A stretch of DNA of 64,000 bases from Desulfobacteraceae bacterium UBA2245. GTDB lineage: Bacteria > Desulfobacterota > Desulfobacteria > Desulfobacterales > UBA2245. The notes under the pieces were generated by a model. It did not search any database, was not told the origin of the DNA, and saw nothing but the letters and a program-made list of their open reading frames with translations. The position numbers and the translations under genes are program-made. Location: NCBI GenBank assembly GCA_002347265.1, contig DDYB01000013.1, positions 141,991 to 205,990 of the forward strand, given 5' to 3'. Of the stretch, positions 24,181 through 33,082 are shown in pieces; positions within the stretch are counted from its first letter, which is position 1, and the number at the start of each line of letters is the position of its first letter.

Positions 24181-26253
24181 TTACAGCTCCACCATTCCCA
24201 GAGAGCGGATGTTTACCTCACGGGCAATCTCGTTGTGGGAAAGCACCGCCAGATTGGGAAAGAATTTCTCCAGCAGCTTCCTCAGATGAATGCGGATATT
24301 TGGAGAACACAGCACAACCGGAGGCAGCCCCTGGGCCGAAAAGTTCGTCATCAAGGGCTGAAGCTTTCGAACCAGGCCCTGAATCATGTTCGGATCCGGC
24401 GACACAAAAGATTCGAATTCCGTATGGCGGACCGATTCATTGATCCGGTTTTCGATGTCCGGTGAAATCACCGCCACGTGCACATCGCCGTCCGGCGCCT
24501 GATGCTGGCGGGTGATCGTGCGAGACAGGGCCTGACGGACGTATCCGGTAAGAATATCGACATTCTTCGTGATCGGCAGATAGTCTGCAAGCGTCTCCAG
24601 AATCGTCAGCAGATCCCGGATCGCAACCCGTTCCCGCAGCAGCCGGTGCAGCACCTTCTGCAGGGTTCCCAGGGGAACGAGTTTTGGAACCAGCTCCGCG
24701 ATCACCTTGGGATGCGTGGCCGACAGGTTGTCGATCAGCGATTGAACCTCCTGGCGTCCCAGCAATTCATCGGCATGCGATTTGACCAGTTCCGTCAAGT
24801 GGGTGGTAATGACCGTCGCCGCATCGACCACCACGATGCCCCGGGCCTGAGCCGACTCCTTCTCCTTTTCGGGAATCCATACCGCCGGCAGACCGAATGC
24901 CGGTTCCCGGGTCGTCACGCCCTTGAGTTTGAAATCTGAATCATCCGAAGCGATTGCCAGATAATGGCCGGGCATCAGCTCGCCGGCGGTGATCTCTATG
25001 CCCTTCAGGAAAACCGAATAGGCATTCGGACGCAGCTTGAGATTGTCCCGGATATGAATGGCGGGCATCACAAACCCGATCTCCTGGGCCAGCTGTTTTC
25101 GAAGCATCTTGACCCGGACGAGAAGCTCTCCGCCCTGTTCGGCGTCCACCAGAGAAATCAATCCATAGCCCACCTCCAGCCCCAGGGAATCCAGCGGGGC
25201 CAGCATCTCTTCGGCAGGCGTCTCGGAAACCGCCGGCGCATCCTCAACATCCTCCGGTATCGGCTTGATTCTGAAAAGCTTAAAGGCCAGACCGCCGGCC
25301 AGAGCAGCCACCAGAATAAAGGAAAACTTGGGCATTCCCGGAATCAGGGCAAAGGAAAACAGCATGAGCGATGCGGTGGCGACCGCCTTGGGATGCATGA
25401 AGAGCTGTTTTTTAAAGGCAAGACCGAGGTCCGACGAGGCGGTGGTCCGGGTGACCAGAATGCCTGCGGCCGTTGAAACGATCAGGGCCGGCACCTGGCT
25501 GACCAGACCGTCTCCTACGGTGAGCAGGGTGAAGTTCCGCGCGGCGTCGGCCACCTCCATGCCCTGCTGGAGAACGCCGACGACCAGTCCTCCGATGATG
25601 TTGATCATCACAATAATAATGCCGGCGACTGCGTCTCCCCGGACAAACTTGCTGGCGCCGTCCATGGCGCCGTAAAAATTGGCTTCCTGCTCGATCTCCT
25701 GACGACGATGCCTGGCGCCGATTTCGGTGATCAGTCCGGTGTTCAGATCCGCGTCGATGCTCATCTGCTTTCCGGGCATGGCGTCCAGAGTGAACCGGGC
25801 GGACACCTCGGCCACACGCGTGGCGCCCTTGGTGATGACGACGAAATTAATCAGAACCAGCACGAGGAAAACGATGAGACCGACGACGAAGTTGCCCCCC
25901 ACGACAAAGGTTCCGAAAGCCATGATCACCTTGCCGGCCGCGCCCGCGCCTTCGTTTCCGTGAAGCAGGATCAGCCGGGTGGAGGCGACATTGAGAGAGA
26001 GCCGTAACAGGGTTGAGGTCAGCAGGATCGAGGGAAACACCGAAAAATCCAGCGGTTTGAGCACATACATGCTCATGAGCAGAATGATGATCGACAGGGT
26101 GAGATTAAAGGACAGCAGCAGATCCAGAACGATGGTGGGCAGGGGAACCATCATCACGATCAGCACGCCGATCACGCCGATGCCCATGATGAGGGTGCTG
26201 TTTTGCGCAATCTGTAAAAGCATGCTGTTTTGCGTCATAGACGATTCCGCCAT
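24181..26253 (-). CDS. flhA: FlhA, export gate protein
   Basis: 690 residues. The N-terminal half has about eight membrane helices and the FHIPEP region (G-A-T-R-V-A-E-V-S-A-R-F-T-L-D-A-M-P-G-K-Q-M-S-I, then D-A-D-L-N). The C-terminal cytoplasmic domain (about 340-690) forms the nonameric ring that docks chaperone-substrate complexes, with V-D-A-A-T-V-I-T-T-H-L-T-E and R-L-L-R-E-R-V-A-I-R-D-L. Full length for the family. It stands between flhB and flhF. Confidence 0.97.
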   Translation of the reverse strand: MAESSMTQNSMLLQIAQNSTLIMGIGVIGVLIVMMVPLPTIVLDLLLSFNLTLSIIILLMSMYVLKPLDFSVFPSILLTSTLLRLSLNVASTRLILLHGNEGAGAAGKVIMAFGTFVVGGNFVVGLIVFLVLVLINFVVITKGATRVAEVSARFTLDAMPGKQMSIDADLNTGLITEIGARHRRQEIEQEANFYGAMDGASKFVRGDAVAGIIIVMINIIGGLVVGVLQQGMEVADAARNFTLLTVGDGLVSQVPALIVSTAAGILVTRTTASSDLGLAFKKQLFMHPKAVATASLMLFSFALIPGMPKFSFILVAALAGGLAFKLFRIKPIPEDVEDAPAVSETPAEEMLAPLDSLGLEVGYGLISLVDAEQGGELLVRVKMLRKQLAQEIGFVMPAIHIRDNLKLRPNAYSVFLKGIEITAGELMPGHYLAIASDDSDFKLKGVTTREPAFGLPAVWIPEKEKESAQARGIVVVDAATVITTHLTELVKSHADELLGRQEVQSLIDNLSATHPKVIAELVPKLVPLGTLQKVLHRLLRERVAIRDLLTILETLADYLPITKNVDILTGYVRQALSRTITRQHQAPDGDVHVAVISPDIENRINESVRHTEFESFVSPDPNMIQGLVRKLQPLMTNFSAQGLPPVVLCSPNIRIHLRKLLEKFFPNLAVLSHNEIAREVNIRSLGMVEL

Positions 26254-26261
26254 GAAAGTAC

Positions 26262-27338
26262 CTATTTCATCCTTTTCTCGGGTTTTAACCCGTACACATA
26301 GGCCAGAATTTCAGCCACGGCCTTATAAAGATTTTCAGGAACCACCTGGTCCACATCCACTATTTTATACAATACCTGTGCCAGAGGCTTGTTTTCGATG
26401 ACCGGAATACTGTGGACTTTCGATATCTCCTTGATTTTTTCCGCAATAAATCCGGCGCCCTTGGCAATGACCACCGGAGCGATCATTTTTTCGGAATCAT
26501 ACCGAAGCGCCACGGCCAGATGCGTCGGGTTGGTGATCACGACATCGGCCCTGGGCACATTGGCCATCATGCGTTTTCTCGCCATTTCACGCTGCTGCCG
26601 TTTGATTCGGCCCTTGATGACCGGATCACCCTCGGTATGTTTGTATTCGTCCCGGATATCCTTTTTGGACATCCGCAGGCTCTTTTCGTGCTCCCATCGC
26701 TGATATGCGTAATCCAGAATTGCGAGCACGATCAGCACGATACAGGCCAGCCCCATGATCCGGTAGGAGGTCCTGCCGATGTATATCAGAATTCCGGACA
26801 CGCTTTGATCCATCAGCGCGGGTAAAACGATGATCTCTTTTTTGACGGTTTGATAGGCCACGATGCCGACAATGCTCATCTTCAGGATGTTCTTGAACAG
26901 TTCAACCAGGGATTTGAGAGAGAAAAGCCTTTGAAATCCTTGAATGGGATCGATTTTTGAAAGTTTCGGCAAAATGGGTTCGGCGGAAAAAAGGATTCCG
27001 ACCTGAATCACGTTGGACAGCACACCGATCGCCAGCACCGTCAGAAACAAGGGAATCATCAATATCATTGTCTTGAAGGCAAGGCCGGTGATCAGACGGT
27101 GCATGGTCTGAACATTAAAGTCCTGTTGGGCCGATTCCATGAAAATCCAGCGGATCACTTCCTGAATCTGGTTCATCATGCCGGAAGCGTTGAAATGGAA
27201 ATAAATCAGACATGCGGCCAGAATAGCGGCGGATGAGACCTCGCGGCTCTTGGCCACCTGGCCTTTTTCGCGGGATTCCTCCCGACGCTTGGGCGTCGCC
27301 TGTTCTGTGCGTTCCTGGTCTTTGTCGTTCTCAGCCAT
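26262..27338 (-). CDS. flhB: FlhB, export gate and substrate-switch protein
   Basis: 358 residues. A basic N-terminus (A-T-P-K-R-R-E-E-S-R-E-K-G-Q-V-A-K-S-R-E) is followed by four membrane helices and the cytoplasmic domain with the autocleavage motif N-P-T-H (about residue 270). The end V-P-E-N-L-Y-K-A-V-A-E-I-L-A-Y-V-Y is shared with the stand-alone FhlB. It switches export from rod/hook to filament substrates together with FliK. Confidence 0.96.
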   Translation of the reverse strand: MAENDKDQERTEQATPKRREESREKGQVAKSREVSSAAILAACLIYFHFNASGMMNQIQEVIRWIFMESAQQDFNVQTMHRLITGLAFKTMILMIPLFLTVLAIGVLSNVIQVGILFSAEPILPKLSKIDPIQGFQRLFSLKSLVELFKNILKMSIVGIVAYQTVKKEIIVLPALMDQSVSGILIYIGRTSYRIMGLACIVLIVLAILDYAYQRWEHEKSLRMSKKDIRDEYKHTEGDPVIKGRIKRQQREMARKRMMANVPRADVVITNPTHLAVALRYDSEKMIAPVVIAKGAGFIAEKIKEISKVHSIPVIENKPLAQVLYKIVDVDQVVPENLYKAVAEILAYVYGLKPEKRMK

Positions 27339-27396
27339 AATCCGGATGCCGATCTATTATCTGGCAAAAGCGTCAACAATCCGACATTTCCATTCG

Positions 27397-28170
27397 TCAC
27401 ATCAGTTTGAGCAGCCAGGAAACCTGTGAATTGAGTCCCAGAATCAGCCGCTCAAACATTTTGACCATAAAGGGAATCATCAAGCCGAAGACGATCAGGC
27501 CGACGCCGATCTGCAGGGGAAAGCCGACAATGAAAATATTCATCTGAGGAACGGTTCTCGCGATAATGCCCAGCCCGACGTTGGTGAAAAACAGCACGGC
27601 AATGATCGGGGCGCTGAGTTTGAGCGCGATCACAAAAATATCCCTGGACAGCTGAAAAACCGCGTCCATCAGGGCCCCTGAAAACTGAAACCCGAAGGCC
27701 GGCAGCACGCGGTAGCCTTCGGCGATCGCCGTGATAAAAAAATGATGCCCGTTGATGATCAGAAAAATCAGAATCGACAGCAGATACTGGATCTGAGCGA
27801 TAATGGACACCTGCGCGCTGGAGATCGGATCGATTACGTTGACGATGGCAAACCCCATCTGAAAGCCCACAAACTGGCCGGCAAGCTGAATGCCGGTAAA
27901 AACCAGCCTGGCGGCAAATCCGATCATAACCCCGATCAGAATCTCGCCGGCCATCTTGAACGCCAGGTCCATCAGGGCCGGATCCGGAGTGCGCGCGATG
28001 GTAATGACGGGCGCGATCATAAAGGCGATCATCAGGGACAATCCCGCCTTGATGCGCAACGGCGTCGCATTGTCGCCGATCACGGGCATCATGGCCATCA
28101 TGGCGCCGGTGCGCAAAAATACCAGGATAAAGGTCTGGGCGAGTTCCGGCGTGATCAGCGGCAGGCTCAT
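27397..28170 (-). CDS. fliR: FliR, export gate subunit
   Basis: 257 residues from ATG 28170, which overlaps the fliQ stop as ATGA; an upstream in-frame start at 28236 adds 22 residues inside fliQ and is rejected. Six hydrophobic helices are visible, with the FliR pattern F-I-L-V-F-L-R-T-G-A-M-M and G-E-I-L-I-G-V-M-I-G-F. It forms the export gate with FliP and FliQ in the inner membrane. Confidence 0.93.
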   Translation of the reverse strand: MSLPLITPELAQTFILVFLRTGAMMAMMPVIGDNATPLRIKAGLSLMIAFMIAPVITIARTPDPALMDLAFKMAGEILIGVMIGFAARLVFTGIQLAGQFVGFQMGFAIVNVIDPISSAQVSIIAQIQYLLSILIFLIINGHHFFITAIAEGYRVLPAFGFQFSGALMDAVFQLSRDIFVIALKLSAPIIAVLFFTNVGLGIIARTVPQMNIFIVGFPLQIGVGLIVFGLMIPFMVKMFERLILGLNSQVSWLLKLM

Positions 28171-28436
28171 CGAATATACATCGGAAGATTGGATATCAGG
28201 TTCCTGGTGAAAGTCAGAAGCAGATTCAGCATCCACGGCAGGGCCACCAGCAGGGCGAGCATGACCGCCAGAATCTTGGGCACGAACACCAGGGTCATTT
28301 CCTGAATCTGGGTGACGGCCTGAAAAATGCTGACCGCGATGCCGACCGCCAGCCCCACAAGCAGCGCCGGCGCGGATATCAGCAGCGTGACTTTCAGGGC
28401 CTGGCCCATGATTCCCATCACCATATCAACGCTCAT
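28167..28436 (-). CDS. fliQ: FliQ, export gate subunit
   Basis: 89 residues with two membrane helices, the family standard. It has A-L-L-V-G-L-A-V-G-I-A-V-S-I-F-Q-A-V-T-Q-I-Q-E-M-T-L and P-K-I-L-A-V-M. It is 24 nt after fliP and coupled to fliR by an ATGA overlap. Confidence 0.95.
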   Translation of the reverse strand: MSVDMVMGIMGQALKVTLLISAPALLVGLAVGIAVSIFQAVTQIQEMTLVFVPKILAVMLALLVALPWMLNLLLTFTRNLISNLPMYIR

Positions 28437-28460
28437 TGATTGTCTTTCCTCCTTGTCGGC

Positions 28461-29234
28461 TTAAGAGAAACTTTTGACCAGGGACTCGACGATCAGGTAC
28501 CATCCGTCGACCAGCACAAAAAGCATGAGCTTGAAGGGCAGGCTTATCATGACGGGCGGCAGCATCATCATGCCCATGGACAGCAGGATACTGGAAACCA
28601 CCATGTCAATAATCAGAAAGGGCAGATAGATCATGAAGCCCATTTGAAACGCCGTCTTGAGTTCGCTGATGGCAAAGGCCGGAATCAGAGCGGACATGCC
28701 GACATCGTCCGGTTTTTCGGGCCGATCGGCTTTGGAAATCTTGACGAACAGGGAGATATCCCTCTCTCGGGTCTGTTTGAGCATGAATCCCCGGATCGGA
28801 CCGACCGCCTTCTCCAGGGCCTGCTCGCCGCTGATCCGGTCCTCATAGTAGGGGGTCAGGGCATCCGTGTGCACCTTCTGCCAGGTGGGCATCATCACGA
28901 AGATAGTCAGAAAAAGAGACAGACCGATAATGATCTGATTCGGGGGCATCTGCTGCGTGCCGATGGCCTGGCGGACCAGGGACAGCACCACCACGATCCG
29001 CGTAAACGAGGTAAGCATCAGCAGAATCGCCGGCGCCAGGGACAGAACTGTCAGGACGAAAAGCAGTTGGACGGCGGCCGAAACGTTTCCCGTTTCGTCC
29101 CCGCCGCCGATGGTCACGCTCATGCCGGGGAAAGCCATTGTTTGCGCATCCGCCAGGGATGCGATCAAAATCCCGGCAACCGTCGCCAGAATGGCGCCCC
29201 GGGTCAACAGGTTAATACCGGACAGCGGTCTCAT
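28461..29234 (-). CDS. fliP: FliP, export gate subunit
   Basis: 257 residues. A cleavable signal peptide (about 1-30) is followed by the FliP core: L-F-V-L-T-V-L-S-L-A-P-A-I-L-L-M-L-T-S-F-T-R, then M-M-P-T-W, and the C-terminal P-F-L-I-I-D-M-V-V-S-S-I-L-L-S-M-G-M-M-M-L-P-P. FliP forms the pore of the export gate with FliQ and FliR. Its ATG overlaps the fliO stop by 4 nt. Confidence 0.96.
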   Translation of the reverse strand: MRPLSGINLLTRGAILATVAGILIASLADAQTMAFPGMSVTIGGGDETGNVSAAVQLLFVLTVLSLAPAILLMLTSFTRIVVVLSLVRQAIGTQQMPPNQIIIGLSLFLTIFVMMPTWQKVHTDALTPYYEDRISGEQALEKAVGPIRGFMLKQTRERDISLFVKISKADRPEKPDDVGMSALIPAFAISELKTAFQMGFMIYLPFLIIDMVVSSILLSMGMMMLPPVMISLPFKLMLFVLVDGWYLIVESLVKSFS

Positions 29235-29623
29235 GGCTTCCGCTCATGGGTCTGCGTAGAACGATCATCATTCAGACCGCCTTGAGAACCCCTGAAAAGA
29301 TCCATCATGCCGGCAAATTTCTTTTCACTTTGCCCCGGAATTCTGCCCGCAATTCCGGACTCCGGAAAGGAAGCCAGCAAGGACATCTGATGGTTGGAAA
29401 TCCCGATCGCCAGAACCTGATCGAGCACATGCACCAGCACGATGACGTTTTTCGGGCCCAGATATCGGCTGGCCAGAATCCGCATCAGCGACCCGTCGTC
29501 GATCGCGCCCATCCGGCGTCCTGAGGCCCTTCGAAACAGATACAGGATGCCGGCCATCGCCCCGAGTACAATGACCAGAGCGGAAACCATCTTTACAAAT
29601 GAAGGGAAAAGCTCCATTTCCAT
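29231..29623 (-). CDS. fliO: FliO, FliP-assembly scaffold
   Basis: 130 residues. One N-terminal membrane helix (about 9-28) is followed by a cytoplasmic domain with D-G-S-L-M-R-I-L-A-S-R-Y-L-G-P-K-N-V-I-V and D-Q-V-L-A-I-G-I-S, the FliO core. The C-terminal tail is polar. FliO is poorly conserved, but position between fliN and fliP and the G-P-K motif make the call safe. Confidence 0.88.
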   Translation of the reverse strand: MEMELFPSFVKMVSALVIVLGAMAGILYLFRRASGRRMGAIDDGSLMRILASRYLGPKNVIVLVHVLDQVLAIGISNHQMSLLASFPESGIAGRIPGQSEKKFAGMMDLFRGSQGGLNDDRSTQTHERKP

Positions 29624-29637
29624 TCGACTGTCTCCGG

Positions 29638-30102
29638 TTAACGCAGCTTGTTGACCCGTTCGGCGGGAGAAACGATATCCGTGAGCCGAATGCCGAATTT
29701 TTCATTGATCACCACCACCTCGCCCCGGGCGATGAGACGCTGATTGATGTAGATATCCATGGGTTCGCCGGCCAGCTTGCTCAGTTCGATCACGCTGCCC
29801 TGGCCCAGCTGAAGCAACTCGCTGATCAGCATCCGGCTCCGGCCCAGCTCAACGGTCAACGTCAGGGGAATATCCAGAATGAAATCCAGCCCCATGTCAG
29901 GCCCGGGCTTGGCGGCATTGGCAATTTCCGTAAATTTTGCCTCGCTGATCTCGGTTTTCGGAACCTGGGTTCTGGACAGTTCCATCTCCTCCTTCACATC
30001 GTCCCAGCCGATGTTTTCCTCATCCGCCGTTCCGGCGTCATTTTCAGCCGGCCCGGACGATCCTATGCCCTTGAGAAGCTCATCCACCTCACTCTGTTTC
30101 AT
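29638..30102 (-). CDS. fliN: FliN, C-ring protein
   Basis: 154 residues. The C-terminal SPOA domain has I-P-L-T-L-T-V-E-L-G-R-S, G-Q-G-S-V-I-E-L-S-K-L-A-G-E-P and V-V-I-N-E-K-F-G-I-R-L-T-D-I. The N-terminus carries S-E-V-D-E-L-L-K-G, which resembles the CheY-binding E-x-D-x-L-L motif of FliM. It overlaps fliM by 14 nt. With FliM and FliG it forms the rotor switch and docks FliH. Confidence 0.94.
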   Translation of the reverse strand: MKQSEVDELLKGIGSSGPAENDAGTADEENIGWDDVKEEMELSRTQVPKTEISEAKFTEIANAAKPGPDMGLDFILDIPLTLTVELGRSRMLISELLQLGQGSVIELSKLAGEPMDIYINQRLIARGEVVVINEKFGIRLTDIVSPAERVNKLR

Positions 30103-31090
30103 AATCCTGCACCTCTTGTCCCTGGATGATTTCGGAAATCTGAACCGCTTGATTCCCCTTGTAGATTCCCAAATATCCTTTATATTTTATGACGCCTTCA
30201 ACGGCGACTTTGACCGGATCAGTGGAATACTGCTCCAGTTGAATGACGTCGCCGGCCTTCAGGTTGACAACGTCCCCGGTCTTCAGTTGGGCATGGCCCA
30301 ATTCAACGGATAGATTGATCTGGGATTTCGTCAGATTCATTTTAAACCGTTTCATCCACGCCTTGTCGACCTCGATCTGCTCACTCTGGAAACCGGCCTG
30401 AAGCTTTTCCCGGATGGGTTCCAGGGCCGAATACGGAATGCATATCGTCATCATTCCGGAGGTATATTCCACCTCGATTTCAAAGTTGATCACCACCACC
30501 ACATCGGTAGGCGGAACGATCTGGGCAAACTGGGGGTTGACCTCGGACCTTTGATAAACGGCCTTGATCTCCAGCAGGGGTTTCCAGGCTCTTTCCAGAT
30601 CCGAAAGCGCGCTGATCACCACTCTTTTGATCAGATTGTTTTCAATGGCCGTAAATTCGCGGCCTTCCACCTTGAAGGCCTCCTTTCCGGAACCGCCGAA
30701 GAGGATGTCGACCAGGGCGAAAATAATCTTGGATTCCACGACAAAGATCGCATTTCCCCGCATGGGCTCGAGTTTGAGCAGATGCATGCTCGTCGGCACG
30801 GGAAGCGTTTTGAGAAACTCCCCGAACTTGATCATATCCGTGGAAATAGCGCTGACCGTAGCGACCTTTCGCAGCAGGGCCGACAGGGTGGTGCGAAACA
30901 TCCGGGCAAACTTCTCGTTGGTCATCTCCAGGGTCGGCATCCGTCCGCGGATGATCCGGTCCTGGCTGGTCAGATCATAGGCGACCACCCCGGAGGCATC
31001 TTGAATGATCTCCGGCTCGGTTTCGATTTCCCCGCCTGAAATCCCCCTCAAGAGGGCATCCACTTCTTCCTGGGATAAAATGTTCGACAT
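30089..31090 (-). CDS. fliM: FliM, rotor switch protein
   Basis: 333 residues. The N-terminal CheY-P-binding peptide is clear (I-L-S-Q-E-E-V-D-A-L-L-R-G, residues 4-16). The middle CheC-like domain starts after D-R-I-I-R-G-R-M-P-T-L-E and contains G-G-S-G-K. The C-terminal SPOA domain has L-S-V-E-L-G-H-A-Q-L-K-T-G-D-V-V. It binds CheY-P to change the direction of rotation. Standard length. Confidence 0.96.
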   Translation of the reverse strand: MSNILSQEEVDALLRGISGGEIETEPEIIQDASGVVAYDLTSQDRIIRGRMPTLEMTNEKFARMFRTTLSALLRKVATVSAISTDMIKFGEFLKTLPVPTSMHLLKLEPMRGNAIFVVESKIIFALVDILFGGSGKEAFKVEGREFTAIENNLIKRVVISALSDLERAWKPLLEIKAVYQRSEVNPQFAQIVPPTDVVVVINFEIEVEYTSGMMTICIPYSALEPIREKLQAGFQSEQIEVDKAWMKRFKMNLTKSQINLSVELGHAQLKTGDVVNLKAGDVIQLEQYSTDPVKVAVEGVIKYKGYLGIYKGNQAVQISEIIQGQEVQDYETE

Positions 31091-31156
31091 GGGCGTACGA
31101 TCCTGATGTCAGCGCCGTCTCAAAACCGGCGGACCGTTCTGCATGCATTCATGATC

Positions 31157-31648
31157 CTACTGAATGACAAACTCCGTAAAATACACCTTGAGAATCTCGC
31201 CATCCGTCAGGTAGCTGTTCAGCCGCATGGCGATCTCTTCCCGAAGGCGCTGCTTGCCGCTGACATCCATCAAATCCTTGTAGCTTTTTGAGGAAAGCAG
31301 ATCCAGAATGTTGTCCCTGAGTTTGGGCTTCATAAGGTCGAGCGTCCCGGTGGTATCGGCATTCGAGGCTTCCAGCTGGATTACCGCCTTGAGGTATCGC
31401 TCACCGTTATTTCCCATCAGGTTGACCACAAAAGGATCCATCGGCCATAGAACGGGCGCGATGGGGGATTCGGGTGTTTTTTCGGCTCCGGAATGGGCCG
31501 CGCCGCTTTTCTTGAAATAATGCGTGCCGCCGAAAAATCCGCCTGCCAGCAAGGCTGACGACAAAAGTACAATCGCGATCAGCTTTACAATGGATTTCTT
31601 CTTTTTGGGGGCCGGTTCCTGGGATCGCTCTTTTTTTTCTTCTGCCAT
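31157..31648 (-). CDS. fliL: FliL, stator-associated membrane protein
   Basis: 163 residues. A basic cytoplasmic end (K-K-K-K-S) is followed by one membrane helix (about 21-41) and a periplasmic domain with the FliL core W-P-M-D-P-F-V-V-N-L, Y-L-K-A-V-I-Q-L-E, P-K-L-R-D-N-I-L-D-L-L-S-S-K-S and the end V-Y-F-T-E-F-V-I-Q. FliL rings around stators raise torque. It lies directly between the motB-type genes and fliM. Confidence 0.94.
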   Translation of the reverse strand: MAEEKKERSQEPAPKKKKSIVKLIAIVLLSSALLAGGFFGGTHYFKKSGAAHSGAEKTPESPIAPVLWPMDPFVVNLMGNNGERYLKAVIQLEASNADTTGTLDLMKPKLRDNILDLLSSKSYKDLMDVSGKQRLREEIAMRLNSYLTDGEILKVYFTEFVIQ

Positions 31649-31662
31649 GGATTCTTCTCCGT

Positions 31663-32424
31663 TTAAGGACCTGGTATTGTTTCACCGTCGGCCTGATCGG
31701 ACAACGGCTGAATTTTGTGAGAAAGCAGTAAGATCTCCACTCTGCGGTTCAGGGCGCGTTTCGATTCGTCGGAATTGGGAACCGCCGTTTTACAGTCCGC
31801 ATACCCGGCTGCCGAAAGCCGTTCGGGCGCCACGCCGCCGTCCATCAGATATTTTACGACATTGACCGCCCGTGCCGTGGAAAGCTCCCAGTTGGACGGA
31901 TAGCGGGAACGGATGGGGCGGTCGTCCGTGTGGCCTTCCACGCGGATATCTCCATCCGTGGATTTGAAAATGCCGCGGATCGCCTCAAGGGTCAAAGGAT
32001 CATTCACCGCGAGTTCGGCGGACCCGGGCTCAAACATCAGCGCGTCGTCCAGAATCACGGACAGTCTTCCGTCGACCATCCGGGCCGATACGCCCGGAAG
32101 CCGGTTAAAAGCGCCGATCAACTCAAGCTCCGCTGTTTTGCCGGGCCGCGGTTTCGAACCGTTCAGCGCATCGTGCATCCGTTGCCGTTCAATGTCCGGA
32201 TCCGCGATCGACGTTAAAATGGGTTCGAAAACCACGCTCACCGCCTCCCGCGTCTGAAGCGTCGCGCCGAAAGCATCGGCCGCAGCGTTGGAGGCCTGCC
32301 GAACGCGGTTCATGTCCAGACTGGACATGGACAGAATGAGCACAAAAAAAGTCAGCACCAGCGTCATCATATCGTTGAAAGTCAGCAGCCATCTGTGATG
32401 ATGCATTTCACTTCCGCGGTTCAT
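31663..32424 (-). CDS. motB: MotB/PomB-type stator subunit with channel Asp
   Basis: 253 residues from ATG 32424 (GAGGA upstream; ATG 32406 is an alternative). The membrane helix is W-L-L-T-F-N-D-M-M-T-L, then F-F-V-L-I-L-S-M-S-S-L-D, with the ion-carrying Asp18 six residues after the Trp. That helix is more like PomB/MotS (Na+) than E. coli MotB. The C-terminal OmpA-like domain has V-E-G-H-T-D-D-R-P-I and N-W-E-L-S-T-A-R-A. It follows the Asp-less homologue with a short overlap. Confidence 0.9.
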   Translation of the reverse strand: MNRGSEMHHHRWLLTFNDMMTLVLTFFVLILSMSSLDMNRVRQASNAAADAFGATLQTREAVSVVFEPILTSIADPDIERQRMHDALNGSKPRPGKTAELELIGAFNRLPGVSARMVDGRLSVILDDALMFEPGSAELAVNDPLTLEAIRGIFKSTDGDIRVEGHTDDRPIRSRYPSNWELSTARAVNVVKYLMDGGVAPERLSAAGYADCKTAVPNSDESKRALNRRVEILLLSHKIQPLSDQADGETIPGP

Positions 32425-33082
32425 CGGCTCCGTCCTCTTGGTCTGCAGCAGGCCCCTTTGAATCGATTCCGAAATGAATTTCCACGCGCCGGTTCGCAGC
32501 ACGGCCGTCGACTGCGGCATTGTCGGCGACCGGCCGATAAGGGCCGAAACCCACGGCCGTCAGGCGATGGGCATCCAGTCCGGCCTTTTCAAGAAAATAG
32601 CGCAGCACATTGACCGCCCGCGCGGTAGAAAGTTCCCAGTTGGATGCGAACAAACCGGTATGAATGGGAACCGAATCGGTATGGCCCTGGACCTCCACGG
32701 TGAAAGCCCATTTTTTCGCCATTGCCCCGACGGCATTCAGATAAGGATGCATATCCGGATGGATCCAGGCCTGACCCGGGTCAAACAGAATCCCGCTTTG
32801 CATAACCGCCTTGAATCCGCCGGCGGTCCGGATCAGCTGAACTTCCCGGTCCACACCGTGCCGTCCGGACAGCCGGCGCATATCCTCCATGGCGCTGGAA
32901 ATCAGAACCCCCTTGCCGCCGGCGCCGGATTCGAATCCGCTTTTCAGAACCGCCATCTTTTCGGCATCGGACCGGGAATAGGCCGCCAGCATGGCGAACA
33001 GCGACACGAGAATCAACGCCATGGACGCGTAAACCATCTCCCACTGGGACGATGCCGGTATGCGATCCGTTTCTTGTTTCAT
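32408..33082 (-). CDS. MotB homologue lacking the channel aspartate
   Basis: 224 residues. One N-terminal helix W-E-M-V-Y-A-S-M-A-L-I-L-V-S-L-F aligns without gaps to the plug-side helix of the neighbouring MotB. Position Trp+6, Asp in both other MotB proteins here, is Ser20, and the following Thr is Leu. The OmpA-like domain is intact (V-Q-G-H-T-D-S-V-P-I, N-W-E-L-S-T-A-R-A). So it should bind peptidoglycan but not carry ions by itself. It may form mixed dimers with the Asp-bearing MotB, or regulate stator docking. It lies immediately after motA. Confidence 0.85.
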   Translation of the reverse strand: MKQETDRIPASSQWEMVYASMALILVSLFAMLAAYSRSDAEKMAVLKSGFESGAGGKGVLISSAMEDMRRLSGRHGVDREVQLIRTAGGFKAVMQSGILFDPGQAWIHPDMHPYLNAVGAMAKKWAFTVEVQGHTDSVPIHTGLFASNWELSTARAVNVLRYFLEKAGLDAHRLTAVGFGPYRPVADNAAVDGRAANRRVEIHFGIDSKGPAADQEDGADEPRK

